Shown here: piece after piece, positions 24,655-36,059 of the stretch
Position numbering within the stretch: position 1 is the stretch's first letter
How the letters are laid out: the number at the start of each line of letters is the position of its first letter
NCBI RefSeq assembly: GCF_001426665.1
Contig: NZ_LMEY01000003.1
Coordinates: forward strand, 613 to 44,709
Source of the DNA: Rhizobium sp. Root1334
Lineage (GTDB): Bacteria > Pseudomonadota > Alphaproteobacteria > Rhizobiales > Rhizobiaceae
Reading direction: 5' to 3'
DNA: 44,097 nt
Made by a program: the position numbers and the translations under genes
The notes under the pieces: model-generated
Told to the model about the DNA's origin: nothing
Databases searched by the model: none
The model's input: the letters and a program-made list of their open reading frames with translations, nothing else

Positions 24655-24671
24655 TGGCTGGGGAACCTGGA
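24655..24671. repeat. tRNA-proximal attachment site (inside tRNA-Gln)
   Basis: This is the second copy of TGGCTGGGGAACCTGGA. It covers the CCA end, the acceptor stem 3' strand and most of the T-stem. Together with 353-369 it brackets the island. Confidence 0.85.
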
Positions 24672-24728
24672 TTCGAACCAGGACTAACGGAGTCAGAGTC
24701 CGTGGGTCTACCGTTAACCTATTCCCCA
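24655..24728 (-). tRNA. tRNA-Gln (anticodon CTG), island integration target
   Basis: On the minus strand 24728 to 24655 reads TGGGGAATAGGTTAACGG, an anticodon stem ACGGA/TCCGT around CTCTGAC (anticodon CTG), and a T arm CCTGG-TTCGAAT-CCAGG, ending in CCA. The 3' 17 bases are duplicated at 353-369. The tRNA remains complete, so integration did not disrupt it. Confidence 0.97.
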
Positions 24729-24982
24729 AAACTGCGTGGGCGATGTTTGTGCCCAGCCGGTGAGGCGGGCTTATAAACAAAAGATCGGGGGATGCAATAG
24801 ATGTTGGCAAAAAAATCCGCAGGGTTCGGCAAAAACTGTTGAAGGCGGCCGCGAAGGTGGGGTTCTCCGGCGGGCATTGCACGGTGTGCAAAAAGAATTT
24901 GGCGATTTGGGGCGGCGCTGGTAAAGTCCATTCAACGAAAATCAAGAGAGCGCCTTGAGCGGCTAACGTTCCGCGCGGCGCA

Positions 24983-26578
24983 ATGGACAGACACGTGAGA
25001 GACCCCGACAGCGGCGAACAGCCGTCCGTTTCCGGGGCGTCGGCAGCAGGCCGCAACGATGGGCAGTCAGTGCTCCGTTCCGGCAAAGGTAAGCGCAGGC
25101 GGGGAAAACCGTCCCGCGCAGCCTCTGCGAATGCCAGTTCCTCCGTTGGTAACGGAGAAACACGGCGTCCCGAAGTGACAGAATCGACCGGAGAACCGGT
25201 GCGCAAACGCAAGCGCAGGCGGCGTTCCAAATCCGGTCAGCCGCAGACATCCGTAACAACGGGCGTCAGTGCTGAGGCTGCTGGTGCAAAACCGGCCGCA
25301 GTGTCGGGCGCGGACAATTCAGGCCGCAAGCGCAGCAAGAAGAGCCGGCAGCGCCGCTCGCTGCAAGGCCGCCCGTTGGCGGTCAGCGAAAAGCCGCGCC
25401 AGGTCAGCGACACGACACGGCAACCGGCGCCTCAGCCCGCGGCTTCCAGTGCGCGGGCCGAGGAGCGTGGCGGTGCGCCCAACCATGACCGGCGCAGCAA
25501 TGGCCAGTCCTTTTCCTATGGCTCTGATTCGGGTTCGCCGCTCTATGCGGCGCTCGACCTTGGCACCAACAATTGCCGGCTCCTGATTGCACAGCCGACC
25601 CGTCCCGGCCAGTTCCGCGTCGTCGATGCGTTTTCGCGCATCGTGCGTTTGGGTGAGGGGCTGGGTTCATCCGGTCGCCTGTCGCAGGAAGCGATGGATC
25701 GCTCGATCGAGGCTTTGAAAGTCTGTGCTGCCAAGCTGAAGACCCGCGATATCCGCAAGACCCGGCTGATCGCCACCGAGGCCGCCCGCGCCGCTGAAAA
25801 CGGCGAGGAGTTTCTTGAGCGCGTTCTGGCTGAGACCGGACTGGAACTGGAGATCATCAACCGGGAGACCGAAGCGCGGCTGGCCGTCTCCGGCTGCTCG
25901 TCGCTGGTCGGGCGCGAAACAAAATCGGTGGTTCTATTCGATATCGGTGGCGGTTCCTCGGAAATTGCCGTCATCAAGATCGGCGAGAACCGGTCGAGCC
26001 GGCTTGCCAATCATATCACCCACTGGACATCGCTGCCGGTCGGCGTCGTCACCCTGTCGGAGCGGCATGGCGGCCAAGACGTCTCGCCCGCAAGCTTCGA
26101 GGCGATGGTCGTCGAGGTCCAGGGCATGCTCTCCAATTTCGATTGCCCGGCCATCCAGACCCTGGAAAACCCAGGCGACGAGAATGGCTTCCATCTGATC
26201 GGCACCTCCGGCACGGTAACGACGTTGGCCGGCGTGCATCTCGATCTGCCGCGTTACGACCGCCGCAAGGTCGATGGCCTCTGGCTGTCGGACGACGAGG
26301 TTTCGGCTATGCAGGCGCGTCTGCTATCCTGGGATTTCACCGCGCGTGCCGCCAATCCTTGCATAGGGCCAGATAGGGCCGATCTGGTCTTGGCTGGATG
26401 CGCCATTCTCGAGGCCATTCGCCGCCGCTGGCCTTCGGAACGCATGCGCGTTGCCGATCGCGGATTGCGCGAAGGCCTGCTCACAGACATGATGGCTGAT
26501 GACGGTGTCTGGCGGCGCGGACGCGCCCGCCGCCATCCGCGCGGTCCGTATGGTTCCCACGAAGGAAACACGCAATGA
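24983..26578 (+). CDS. ppx: Ppx/GppA exopolyphosphatase family protein with long basic N-terminal extension
   Basis: The 531-residue protein starts at ATG 24983. Residues ~1-180 are low-complexity and rich in Arg, Lys, Ser and Ala, without a known fold. The enzyme domain begins [18 protein letters not shown] (~186), with phosphate-binding loops [12 protein letters not shown] (~315) and [13 protein letters not shown] (~408), as in ASKHA-fold polyphosphate or pppGpp phosphatases. It hydrolyses polyphosphate or (p)ppGpp; the choice cannot be read from sequence. The rlmE start overlaps its stop (ATGA), so the two are an operon. The basic tail may bind polyphosphate or nucleic acid, by inference. 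Confidence 0.9.
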   Translation: MDRHVRDPDSGEQPSVSGASAAGRNDGQSVLRSGKGKRRRGKPSRAASANASSSVGNGETRRPEVTESTGEPVRKRKRRRRSKSGQPQTSVTTGVSAEAAGAKPAAVSGADNSGRKRSKKSRQRRSLQGRPLAVSEKPRQVSDTTRQPAPQPAASSARAEERGGAPNHDRRSNGQSFSYGSDSGSPLYAALDLGTNNCRLLIAQPTRPGQFRVVDAFSRIVRLGEGLGSSGRLSQEAMDRSIEALKVCAAKLKTRDIRKTRLIATEAARAAENGEEFLERVLAETGLELEIINRETEARLAVSGCSSLVGRETKSVVLFDIGGGSSEIAVIKIGENRSSRLANHITHWTSLPVGVVTLSERHGGQDVSPASFEAMVVEVQGMLSNFDCPAIQTLENPGDENGFHLIGTSGTVTTLAGVHLDLPRYDRRKVDGLWLSDDEVSAMQARLLSWDFTARAANPCIGPDRADLVLAGCAILEAIRRRWPSERMRVADRGLREGLLTDMMADDGVWRRGRARRHPRGPYGSHEGNTQ

Positions 26579-27354
26579 CAAAACCCCCGATCGGCGGAAA
26601 CCGCACCGGGCGCAAGCTTGGCCAGAAGGTCAAGAAGGGCAAGCTGAAGGCGTCGTCGCGGCGCTGGATCGAGCGGCATATCAACGATCCCTATGTGCAG
26701 CGCGCGCAGCTCGAAGGATATCGCGCCCGCGCGGCGTTCAAGCTTCTGGAGATCGACGAGAAGCACAAGATCCTTTCCGGCGCCAAGCGCATCATCGACC
26801 TGGGCGCAGCGCCTGGCAGCTGGTCGCAGATCGCTGCCAAGGTGACGAACTCGACCGATAGTGATCCGAAGGTCGTGGCGATCGATTTTCTCGAGCTCGA
26901 TCCGCTGGCCGGCGTTCATATCCTGCAGTTGGACTTCCTCGATCCGACTGCGCCGGAAAAGCTGATGACGGCGCTGGGCGGCACGCCGGACCTGGTGCTT
27001 TCGGATATGGCAGCGCCGACGACTGGCCATCGGCAGACCGACCACATCCGGACCATGCATCTCTGCGAAGTCGCGGCCTATTTCGCCATCGACGTTCTCG
27101 GCGAAGGCGGGCATTTCCTCGCCAAGACCTTCCAGGGCGGCGCCGAGCGCGAGCTGTTGACGTTGTTGAAACAGAATTTCAAGCAGGTCATCCACGTGAA
27201 GCCGGCGGCGTCGCGGGCCGAATCGGTGGAAATGTTCTTGCTGGCCAAGGGGTTCAAGGGTCGCAAACCTGGCGCCCGGTCGCTGTATGACAGCGAAACC
27301 GAAATCGACGACCGGGACATGGTTGACGAGCGCGATTCTGTCGAGGCCGATTGA
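26575..27354 (+). CDS. rlmE: 23S rRNA (uridine-2'-O)-methyltransferase RlmE (RrmJ/FtsJ)
   Basis: The 259-residue enzyme starts at ATG 26575, overlapping ppx by four bases. The SAM-binding loop is [14 protein letters not shown] (~81). The K-D-K-E catalytic tetrad is visible: Lys in [11 protein letters not shown], Asp in [13 protein letters not shown], Lys in FLAKTFQGG and Glu in [10 protein letters not shown]. It methylates U2552 of 23S rRNA (E. coli numbering) late in 50S assembly. A basic N-terminus ([20 protein letters not shown]) suits rRNA binding. Length is slightly above the enterobacterial enzyme. Confidence 0.95.
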   Translation: MTKPPIGGNRTGRKLGQKVKKGKLKASSRRWIERHINDPYVQRAQLEGYRARAAFKLLEIDEKHKILSGAKRIIDLGAAPGSWSQIAAKVTNSTDSDPKVVAIDFLELDPLAGVHILQLDFLDPTAPEKLMTALGGTPDLVLSDMAAPTTGHRQTDHIRTMHLCEVAAYFAIDVLGEGGHFLAKTFQGGAERELLTLLKQNFKQVIHVKPAASRAESVEMFLLAKGFKGRKPGARSLYDSETEIDDRDMVDERDSVEAD

Positions 27355-27357
27355 AGC

Positions 27358-27741
27358 GTGCTTCTCTATGTGACCATCGGCAGTAACGATCTTGCCTGCG
27401 CGGAGCCGTTCTATGACGCTATTCTTGCGCCACTTGGCCTCAAACGCCGCAAGCAAGATGACGTCGAAATCGGCTATGGAGCCGAAGATGACAGCCGTTG
27501 CCGCCTGTGGGTGGTGATGCCACATAACCGGATGATTGCCACGATCGGCAATGGGTCGATGGTGGCGTTGGAAGCGGAGAGCCGGGCGGCTGTCGATGCC
27601 TTCTATGAAGCCGCGCTGGCAAATGGTGGTACCGATGAGGGTGCGCCAGGTCTGCGGCCATTCCATGCGCATTTCTACGCCGCCTATGTCCGCGATCTCG
27701 ACGGCAACAAGCTTTCGGCGGTCTGCGAGCGGCCGGAGTAA
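27358..27741 (+). CDS. VOC-family (glyoxalase/bleomycin-resistance fold) protein
   Basis: The 127-residue protein starts at GTG 27358, three bases after rlmE. LLYVTIGSNDLACAEPFYDA and HFYAAYVRDLDGNKLSAVCE are the paired beta-alpha-beta-beta-beta units of the vicinal oxygen chelate fold. A metal ligand His is missing from the first strand (TIGSND), while the Asp/Glu near the end are present, so a glyoxalase I reaction is doubtful. The substrate is unknown. It converges on the MFS gene with an 11-bp gap. Confidence 0.85.
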   Translation: MLLYVTIGSNDLACAEPFYDAILAPLGLKRRKQDDVEIGYGAEDDSRCRLWVVMPHNRMIATIGNGSMVALEAESRAAVDAFYEAALANGGTDEGAPGLRPFHAHFYAAYVRDLDGNKLSAVCERPE

Positions 27742-27752
27742 TCGGCCCACTT

Positions 27753-29165
27753 CTATTTGACGCCAATGGTCTCCGCTTCCGGATCTACCCGCATCTTGTG
27801 TCCGGACACGGATGCTCCGGCGGTTTTCGACATGCGAATCAGCGGGATGATCGCTGAAAGAGTGATCGCTGAAATCAGCATGAAAGCCAGCTGGAAGTCG
27901 CCCAATTCCAGCTTCGATCCAGTTAGCGTTGTTTCGATCTCGAGGATGGCGCCCGCGACCGCGACGCCGAGCGCCAGGCTCATCTGCTGCAGAACGGCGG
28001 TCATCGAGGTCGCCTTGCTGGCCTGCGAATCCGGAATATCGGCGAAAGCCAGCGCATTGACGCTGGTGAAAAAGAACGAGCGGGCAAAACCGGCCAAAAG
28101 CAGGATGAACATCATCACTGCATAGGGCGTGGCCGGGGTGAACAGGCCGTTGACGAAGGTCAGGATCGCACCGCTGATGCAGGCAAAGATCAACGTCGTG
28201 CGGAAACCGGCGAAGATCAACACGCGCTTGGCAAAGAACTTCGTCGTCAGCGCGCCGACGGCGCCGACGAAGGTGATCATGCCGGATTGGAATGGCGTCA
28301 GGCCAAAGCCGACCTGCAGCATCAGCGGCATCAGGAAGGGCACGGCGCCGATCGAGATGCGAAATAGCGTGCCGCCGATCGCAGCGGCGCGAAACGCGCT
28401 GTCCTTGAACAGATTGAGATCCAGCAATGGCGCCGGGTGGCGGCGTGCGTGCCGGACGTAAAGCACCGCGCAAATGCCGCCCATGGCAACGGCGGCAGCG
28501 CCGAATTGTGGCGGCAGCGCCGGCAGGCTCATGACCGAGAGCCCGAACATCGTGCCGGAGGCGGCGATGGCGCTGAGAAAGAACCCCTTGATATCGATTG
28601 GCGGCGGGGCGTCGCTCTTGATCTCCGGCAGATGGATGCCCGACAGGATGTAGCCGAGAATACCGACCGGCACGTTGATCAGAAAAATCCAGTGCCAGGA
28701 GAAATAGGTGGTGATGAAGCCGCCAAGCGGCGGGCCAGCCAGCGGCCCGACGAGGGCCGGGATGGTCAGCAGCGCCATGGCACCGACCAACTCACTGCGC
28801 TGAGTCGAGCGGACCAGGACAAGGCGAGCCACCGGTGTCATCATCGCGCCGCCCATGCCCTGCAGAAAACGAGAAACGACGAAGGCGAGCACGCTGTCGG
28901 CGATGGCGCAAAGGATGGAACCGAAGATGAAGACAAGAATGGCGGCGCGAAAGATACGCTTGGCGCCAAACCGGTCGGCCATCCAGCCACTCAGGGGAAT
29001 GAAGATCGCCAGCGATACCATGTAGGAGGTCAGCGCCAGCTTCAGGGTGATCGGCCCGACGCCGAGATCATGGGCGATCGCCGGCAGCGATGTGGCAATA
29101 ACGGTCGAATCCATCTGCTCCATGAACAGGGCGACGGCGAGGATCATCGGGACGATGCGGTTCAT
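27753..29165 (-). CDS. MFS multidrug-type exporter (DHA2/EmrB-QacA-like)
   Basis: I prefer ATG 29163-29165 (MNRIVPMILAVALFMEQMDS) with AAGG upstream; the frame runs to an ATG at 29204. The ~470-residue product has about 14 hydrophobic segments. MDSTVIATSLPAIAHDLGVG and motif A GWMADRFGAKRIF match DHA2 drug:H+ antiporters, as does the motif C-like region GPLAGPPLGGFI. It should export drugs or toxic compounds across the inner membrane. No HlyD-type partner gene is adjacent, so it may act alone. Confidence 0.9.
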   Translation of the reverse strand: MNRIVPMILAVALFMEQMDSTVIATSLPAIAHDLGVGPITLKLALTSYMVSLAIFIPLSGWMADRFGAKRIFRAAILVFIFGSILCAIADSVLAFVVSRFLQGMGGAMMTPVARLVLVRSTQRSELVGAMALLTIPALVGPLAGPPLGGFITTYFSWHWIFLINVPVGILGYILSGIHLPEIKSDAPPPIDIKGFFLSAIAASGTMFGLSVMSLPALPPQFGAAAVAMGGICAVLYVRHARRHPAPLLDLNLFKDSAFRAAAIGGTLFRISIGAVPFLMPLMLQVGFGLTPFQSGMITFVGAVGALTTKFFAKRVLIFAGFRTTLIFACISGAILTFVNGLFTPATPYAVMMFILLLAGFARSFFFTSVNALAFADIPDSQASKATSMTAVLQQMSLALGVAVAGAILEIETTLTGSKLELGDFQLAFMLISAITLSAIIPLIRMSKTAGASVSGHKMRVDPEAETIGVK

Positions 29166-29366
29166 GCGAAATGGCCTTGCGCGACTGCGGAGCGACCTGA
29201 ACATAGGGCTTTTGGGGCAAAAGTCGTCATGCGGCGCTCACTTTGCAATCACATCCGTGTGAATCCAGCGGCCATCTCCTGTCAAGACCCTAGATGTTGC
29301 CTTGCCGGATGAGCGGACCCGCCGTTCAATCCGGATAAGCCCGCCCCCAAAAAAATGGAGAACAGC

Positions 29367-30359
29367 ATGACGACGTTTATTCCCTTGAGCCGCCGTGCCT
29401 TATTTGGAGCAACAGCCGTTGGTGCGCTGGCGGCGCCGTTCGTGATGACACGGATGGCTTTTGCGCAGAGCGAACCGAAAGCGGACAGGATGAAAATACC
29501 GGCAGGCAGGACCAGCAGTTTCAAGATCGGCAATTTTGGCGTCACCGTCATCAGCGACGGCATCCGCATCGGCGAAAAGCCGGAAGAAACGTTCGGCACC
29601 AACCAGACACCGCAGGCGGTTGGTGATCTGCTCAAGGCGAATTTCCTGCCCACCGACAAATTCGTCAACGGTTTCTCGCCGACGCTGATCGATACCGGCT
29701 CCGAGGTGGTTCTGTTCGATACCGGCATGGGTGAGGGCGGCCGGGAGGCTGGTGCCGGCTATTTGCTGGAGGGCATTGCCAACGCCGGTTATACGCCGGA
29801 TCAGGTCAGCGTCGTTGTGATCACCCATATGCATGGCGATCATATTGGCGGCCTGATGGAAGGTGGAGCGCCCGCGTTCAAGAAAGCCCGCTACGTCGCA
29901 GGCCAGGTGGAATATGATTTCTGGAAGGACGAAGCGCGCGTTGGAACTCCGGCCGAGGGCGGGCACAAAGGCGTTTTGAAGAATATCGTGCCGCTGGCCG
30001 AAAAGATGACCTTTATCGGTGATGGGGCCGAGGTCGTTCCCGGCATCACCGGCATGGCGGCTTTCGGTCATTCGCCGGGTCACATGATCTTCAAGGTCGA
30101 ATCGGAGGGCAAGGGATTGGTACTGACCGCTGATACCGCCAACCATTTCGTCCTGTCGCTGCAGCGGCCCGATTGGGAAGTGCGGTTCGATATGGACAAG
30201 GCCAAGGCCGCGGCGTCGCGCAAGAAGGTTTTCGACATGGTCGCTACCGACCGGCTGCCCTTCGTCGGTTACCACATGCCGTTCCCGGCCGCCGGCTTCA
30301 TCGAGAAGCAGGATCAGGGTTATCGTTTCGTGCCGGAAACCTATCAGTTCGAAATCTGA
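29367..30359 (+). CDS. Exported metallo-beta-lactamase-fold hydrolase
   Basis: ATG 29367 (MTTFIPLSRRALFGATAVGA) has GGAG six bases upstream and is better than ATG 29355. The first ~35 residues are a Tat-like signal (SRRALFGATAVGALAAPFV, then AFAQ). VVVITHMHGDHIGGL is the zinc motif HxHxDH. His in GHSPGHM and Asp in LTADTANHF complete the dinuclear site, as in periplasmic lactonase or hydrolase members. Substrate unknown. It is followed by a terminator at 30389. Confidence 0.9.
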   Translation: MTTFIPLSRRALFGATAVGALAAPFVMTRMAFAQSEPKADRMKIPAGRTSSFKIGNFGVTVISDGIRIGEKPEETFGTNQTPQAVGDLLKANFLPTDKFVNGFSPTLIDTGSEVVLFDTGMGEGGREAGAGYLLEGIANAGYTPDQVSVVVITHMHGDHIGGLMEGGAPAFKKARYVAGQVEYDFWKDEARVGTPAEGGHKGVLKNIVPLAEKMTFIGDGAEVVPGITGMAAFGHSPGHMIFKVESEGKGLVLTADTANHFVLSLQRPDWEVRFDMDKAKAAASRKKVFDMVATDRLPFVGYHMPFPAAGFIEKQDQGYRFVPETYQFEI

Positions 30360-30388
30360 TATCGCATCTGCGAAAAGAATCTTGGTTG

Positions 30389-30412
30389 GCCCGGCACTCT
30401 TGCCGGGCTTTG
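30389..30412 (+). terminator. Terminator after the MBL-fold gene
   Basis: GCCCGGC-N6-GCCGGGC (30389-30395 with 30402-30408) is followed by TTTGC. It lies 30 bp after the stop codon. Confidence 0.7.
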
Positions 30413-30539
30413 CACTTTCCAACCCGTCATATCCGTGTTACCAGCCCTCGCCAACTTCCAAGAAACTCTCGCCCGCTTGAGCGCGGCGAGTCTTCGCCGC
30501 ACTGTTGACCAACTGTGCGGGGAGAACACCTTTTACTGA

Positions 30540-32048
<1,509 letters not shown>

Positions 32049-32073
32049 GCATCGGCTGCAAACCTGAACCATG

Positions 32074-32107
32074 AAAAAGCGGCGGAGTTGTCTTCGCCGC
32101 TTTTTCT
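32074..32107 (+). terminator. Rho-independent terminator after guaB
   Basis: AAAAAGCGGCG and CGCCGCTTTTT pair around a short loop and end in a T-run. The symmetry lets it also serve the convergent LtrA gene ending at 32111. Confidence 0.85.
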
Positions 32108-32110
32108 TTG

Positions 32111-33373
32111 TCAGGCTTCCACCGCACGTTGAAGCGCGGCGTTACCGTAACGATGGCCCTTGATCTCGTATCCGACCACGGGAATGAGCGGCGCGAACAT
32201 CAGGATGATGAGGCAGGTGGTCATGTTGACGCCCGCGGCCGCGCATAGGATGGAAAGCGCCACCACTGCGGTCATGCCGAGCATCAGTCCGAGATAGAAG
32301 GTCTCCATCCTGCGCAGCAGATAAACGTAGTGCGCGAAGACCAGGGTCACATAGGCAAACACCGGCACCGCAACGGTGAGAACGGCGGCAACCTCGCCGA
32401 TATGTGCCTTGTGCTCGATATAATAGGCGGCCACATGCAGGCCGGCGCCGGTCGCTGCAATGGAGGCGAAGATCAGTATGTGGCCATAGCCCCAAGGGAA
32501 GGCGCGGTTGCGGAAGCGATGCAGGATCTGGCCGGACGGCAACAGAAAATACAGCCACCACATGCCGAAGGTCAGCCCCGTCCCGGCAACACAGATGAGG
32601 ATGGCGTCGAGGCTCCATCCCTGCTCACCGACGATGGCCGAAATCGAGGCCACCGTTCCAACGACACCTTCCCCAAGCGTGATAATGGCCAGTAGCCCGT
32701 AACGCTCGGCAATATGGTGCGCATGCCAGGGCGTACCGCCGCCGCGGCGTTCAGCGAGAATGGGACCAAGCATTTCGATCAGGGTCAGGACGACGACGCA
32801 GAGAAAGGTCGGCAGCAACGGCATGTCGATGAGGATCACGGCGATCCAGCCGATCTGGGCAATGGCGATGGCGGTCACATAGGACAGGCAGGCGGAACGC
32901 CGGTCCGCCGTTTGCCGCGCCGCGCGCAGCCACTGGAAGATCATCGCCACCCGCATGACGACATAGCCCAGCACCATGACGCCGTTATCGACATGGGCGC
33001 CCTTGTCGATGGACTCGAACATTTGCGGCAGGCCGAGCGCCAGGATCAGCACACCGGCCATCTGTACCATCGTCGTCAACCGGTAGATCCAGTCGTCCGT
33101 GTCGAAGGCGGAGGCGAACCAGGAGAAATTCACCCAGGCCCAGCAGATGGCGAACATGGCAAAGCCAAAACCCATCAGGCCGGCGGCATAATGGTCTTCC
33201 GCCAGCAGATGCGCCAACTGCGATCCGGCAACGCCGAACGCGATGACGAAGGTCAGGTCGAACAGCAGCTCGAGCGGCGTTGCCACCCGGTGGTGTTCAT
33301 GCGGGTCACGCCCGCGCATCGCAGCGGCATGATGGGTAGGCAGCGGGACGGCGGCGGCATGTGGATCGGACAT
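32111..33373 (-). CDS. Low temperature requirement A (LtrA) family membrane protein
   Basis: I prefer ATG 33371-33373 (MSDPHAAAVPLPTHHAAAMR); an upstream ATG at 33409 is possible. RVATPLELLFDLTFVIAFGV is the LtrA signature. About 11-12 hydrophobic segments follow (for instance GFGFAMFAICWAWVNFSWFA and VVALSILCAAAGVNMT). LtrA was first linked to growth of Listeria at low temperature; the biochemical role is unknown. The protein ends in a short cytosolic tail. It is convergent with guaB. Confidence 0.9.
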   Translation of the reverse strand: MSDPHAAAVPLPTHHAAAMRGRDPHEHHRVATPLELLFDLTFVIAFGVAGSQLAHLLAEDHYAAGLMGFGFAMFAICWAWVNFSWFASAFDTDDWIYRLTTMVQMAGVLILALGLPQMFESIDKGAHVDNGVMVLGYVVMRVAMIFQWLRAARQTADRRSACLSYVTAIAIAQIGWIAVILIDMPLLPTFLCVVVLTLIEMLGPILAERRGGGTPWHAHHIAERYGLLAIITLGEGVVGTVASISAIVGEQGWSLDAILICVAGTGLTFGMWWLYFLLPSGQILHRFRNRAFPWGYGHILIFASIAATGAGLHVAAYYIEHKAHIGEVAAVLTVAVPVFAYVTLVFAHYVYLLRRMETFYLGLMLGMTAVVALSILCAAAGVNMTTCLIILMFAPLIPVVGYEIKGHRYGNAALQRAVEA

Positions 33374-33527
33374 ACGGTTCTTTCTCTCTGAGGCTGCTTC
33401 GTTGAACATCGTTCATTGGTAAAACAGCTGTCAAGCATGCAACGCGGCATGGGCGCGGCTGCAGGCGGTTCTGGATTTTCCGCCCGCCCGCTATAGATCA
33501 GGGGCAATTCGAATCGACGGAGTGACC

Positions 33528-33947
33528 ATGCCCATCTCGACTGCAATCTTCTGGCCGGTCATTGCGCAGGTCGCCCTCATCCACCTCATCTATTTCCTGA
33601 TGTTGAAACGCCGCTCCGGTGCCATGCGGGCAGGAACAGCCAAGGCCTCGGATTTCTGGGTTCCTGCCATCGAACCGGAGCCGAGCGCGACGGTCGCGCG
33701 CAGCCTGATCAACCAGTTCGAGTTGCCGATGCTGTTCTTCCTGGTCTGCACGCTGTTATACGTAACGGCGGGCGTCAATCACGTCGTGGTGGCCGTTGCC
33801 TGGCTCTTCGTGCTCAGCCGCTACGCGCATGCCTGGGTGCATGTCACCTCCAACCGGCTGCGGATACGTCAACGCCTGTTTGTCTTCGGCTTTGTCCTCA
33901 ATTTCAGTCTGTGGTTGCTTTTCGCTATCCACCTGCTCGGGATTTGA
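33528..33947 (+). CDS. MAPEG-family membrane protein
   Basis: ATG 33528 has GGAG five bases upstream; a GTG two codons earlier is the alternative. The 139-residue protein has four hydrophobic segments (IFWPVIAQVALIHLIYFLML, ELPMLFFLVCTLLYVTAGV, VVVAVAWLFVLSRYAHAWVH, FVFGFVLNFSLWLLFAIHLL). NQFELPMLF and SRYAHAWVH are the conserved MAPEG positions. Bacterial members are membrane proteins of uncertain function, related to microsomal glutathione transferases. Confidence 0.88.
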   Translation: MPISTAIFWPVIAQVALIHLIYFLMLKRRSGAMRAGTAKASDFWVPAIEPEPSATVARSLINQFELPMLFFLVCTLLYVTAGVNHVVVAVAWLFVLSRYAHAWVHVTSNRLRIRQRLFVFGFVLNFSLWLLFAIHLLGI

Positions 33948-34181
33948 AGGTTGCTGCTGTCACATTGTCTTGCATTGCGCAGTGCACAAGACCGGACTAT
34001 CATCCGGCTTCCACGGCGCCGGAAAGAAACGCCGCCTCATGTGCAACCTGTTGAATTAACGGATTATACGCCCTCAAAATTGCCTTCCCACGTTATCGAA
34101 ACTTAATCTGTGAATGCGGAACCGGACAACCCTCCAGCCGTTGTCTGTTCGCAGGTGCAGTCGTCCGAAGGAAAGCATTCA

Positions 34182-35309
34182 GTGAGCATACCCACAGAGA
34201 AGACCGTTCTGGTGTTTCAGGGCGGCGGTGCTCTCGGCGCCTATCAGGCAGGCGCCTATGAGGCGCTGCATGAAGCTGGTGTCCGGCCCGATTGGCTGGC
34301 CGGCATCTCCATTGGCTCGATCAATTCCGCCATCATTGCCGGCAGCCCGGTTGACCGGCGCGTCGATAATCTGAGGACATTCTGGCATCGGGTGTCGTCG
34401 GGGTTGCCGGGCCATTTCGTCGGCAATGGCGATGCGATGCGCAAATGGTTCAACGAATCCTCCGCCTTTCTCGGCTCGCTCACCGGCGTTCCCGGCTTCT
34501 TCACGCCCCGCGCCTTTGCGCCTTGGAAAATCCCCGGCGACCCGATGGCGGCCATCAGTCTCTATGACACCGCGCCGCTGGAAGAGACGCTTTCCGGTCT
34601 GGTGGACTTTGACCTGATCAATTCGGGTGAAATCCGGCTGAGCCTCGGTGCTGTCGATGTGATGAGCGGCAATTTCAACTATTTCGACAATCACCACTGC
34701 GCCTTTTCGGCGAAGCATGTTGCCGCCTCCGGCGCTTTGCCGCCGGGCTTTGCGCCGGTCGAGATCGATGGACGCTTCTATTGGGATGGGGGCATCGTTT
34801 CCAACACGCCGCTGCAGCGTGTGCTTTCAGGCCAGGAACTGGAGACCGACCTCTGCATCTTCCAGGTCGATCTGTTCAGCGCCAAGGGGCCGCTGCCGAG
34901 AGACCTTTTCGATGTCGAGGCACGCGAAAAGGAAATCCGCTTTTCCAGCCGTACCCGGCTCAACACCGATCAGTTCCGCAAGCTTCAGTCCGTGCGCATG
35001 GCCGCCAAGCGGTTGATGGAAAAGCTGCCACCGGAATTGAAGGATGATCCTGATGCAAGGCTCCTTGAAAAGATCGGCAACGATTGCGCCGTCACCATGG
35101 TGCACCTGATCTACCGGCATGCGGCCTATGAAACCGGTTCCAAGGATTATGAGTTTTCGCGCCTCTCGGTGGAAGAGCACTGGAAGGCAGGACATGACGA
35201 TGTGGTCGAGACGCTCAATCATCCCGATTGGCTGAACCGCACGCGTCCGACCAACGGAATCCGGGTTTTCGATCTTGCCGAGCAACGCCTGCGTGGGAAA
35301 AAACCATGA
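34182..35309 (+). CDS. Patatin-like phospholipase family protein
   Basis: I choose GTG 34182 with GAAGGAAAG six bases upstream; GTG 34110 lies in frame but has no ribosome-binding site. The ~375-residue protein has the oxyanion loop [15 protein letters not shown], nucleophile elbow [13 protein letters not shown] (GxSxG) and catalytic Asp in [11 protein letters not shown], the complete Ser-Asp dyad of patatins. The C-terminal helices fit the DUF3734-type tail. It hydrolyses acyl esters; the natural substrate is not evident. It is the first gene of an operon with adc (ATGA overlap) and bdhA, hinting at a link to ketone-body or polyhydroxybutyrate turnover. Confidence 0.9.
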   Translation: MSIPTEKTVLVFQGGGALGAYQAGAYEALHEAGVRPDWLAGISIGSINSAIIAGSPVDRRVDNLRTFWHRVSSGLPGHFVGNGDAMRKWFNESSAFLGSLTGVPGFFTPRAFAPWKIPGDPMAAISLYDTAPLEETLSGLVDFDLINSGEIRLSLGAVDVMSGNFNYFDNHHCAFSAKHVAASGALPPGFAPVEIDGRFYWDGGIVSNTPLQRVLSGQELETDLCIFQVDLFSAKGPLPRDLFDVEAREKEIRFSSRTRLNTDQFRKLQSVRMAAKRLMEKLPPELKDDPDARLLEKIGNDCAVTMVHLIYRHAAYETGSKDYEFSRLSVEEHWKAGHDDVVETLNHPDWLNRTRPTNGIRVFDLAEQRLRGKKP

Positions 35310-36046
35310 AAATCGAAGATGTCGTTCGCAATGCCTTTGCCATGCCGCTGACGAGCCCGTCCTATCCGCCGGGGCCGTACCGGTTCGTCAACCGCGAATA
35401 CATGATCATCACCTATCGCACTGACCCCGAAGCCTTGCGCCGGGTGGTGCCAGAGCCACTGCAATTCGATGAGCCGCTGGTGAAATACGAGTTCATCCGC
35501 ATGCCGGATTCCACCGGCTTTGGCGATTATACCGAGTCCGGCCAGGTCATTCCGGTGACCTATCAGGGCGTTCGCGGCGGTTATGTGCACTCGATGTATC
35601 TGAACGATGACGCGCCGATTGCCGGCGGCCGTGAGATCTGGGGCTTTCCGAAGAAGCTGGCCGAGCCGTCCTTGTCCTCGGTCAAGGATGCGCTGGTCGG
35701 CACGCTCGATTATGGCGGACAGCGGGTGGCGACGGCGACGATGGGCTTCAAGCATCGCACGCTCGAAAAGGGCAAGGTGCTGGAAAGCCTGAAACAGCCA
35801 AATTTCATGCTGAAGATCATTCCACACGTGGACTGCACGCCGCGCATCTGCGAGCTCGTCCGCTACTATCTCGAGGACTTGACGGTGAAGGGTGCCTGGG
35901 AAGGGCCGGGGGCTCTGGCGCTGTTTCCGCACGCGTTGGCGCCGGTCGCCGACTTGCCGGTGCTGGAGGTCAAGTCCGCCGTCCATATCCTCTCCGACCT
36001 GACGCTGGGCCTCGGCGAAGTGGTCCATGATTATCTTGCAAAATAG
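35306..36046 (+). CDS. adc: Acetoacetate decarboxylase
   Basis: ATG 35306 overlaps the patatin stop by four bases. The 246-residue enzyme converts acetoacetate to acetone and CO2. [13 protein letters not shown] carries the Schiff-base Lys and its neighbour Lys that lowers its pKa. [20 protein letters not shown] and the C-terminal [19 protein letters not shown] are typical. Length matches Clostridium Adc (~245). Coupling to the next gene suggests a shared pathway on acetoacetate. Confidence 0.93.
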   Translation: MKIEDVVRNAFAMPLTSPSYPPGPYRFVNREYMIITYRTDPEALRRVVPEPLQFDEPLVKYEFIRMPDSTGFGDYTESGQVIPVTYQGVRGGYVHSMYLNDDAPIAGGREIWGFPKKLAEPSLSSVKDALVGTLDYGGQRVATATMGFKHRTLEKGKVLESLKQPNFMLKIIPHVDCTPRICELVRYYLEDLTVKGAWEGPGALALFPHALAPVADLPVLEVKSAVHILSDLTLGLGEVVHDYLAK

Positions 36047-36059
36047 GGAGTTAAAAACC

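Larger units (their letters stand above)
353..24671. mobile_element. Integrative genomic island in tRNA-Gln, about 24.3 kb
   Basis: The boundaries are the two 17-bp direct repeats, one of them inside the tRNA-Gln gene, whose full sequence is restored at the right end. A tyrosine recombinase of full length lies 116 bp inside the left repeat. Content is accessory: restriction, nuclease-like and toxin-like genes, DUF3102, a serine recombinase, and several genes of lower GC than the flanking core genes. No relaxase, conjugation machinery or phage structural genes were seen, so it would need help to transfer between cells or moves as a non-conjugative island. The presence of an intact tRNA-Ser inside is unusual. 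Confidence 0.8.

Noticed and set aside
26254..28473. 739-codon open frame on the minus strand
   Set aside because: It runs antisense to ppx, rlmE and the VOC gene and overlaps the MFS gene. These have clear family motifs; the long frame is a by-product of high GC content.
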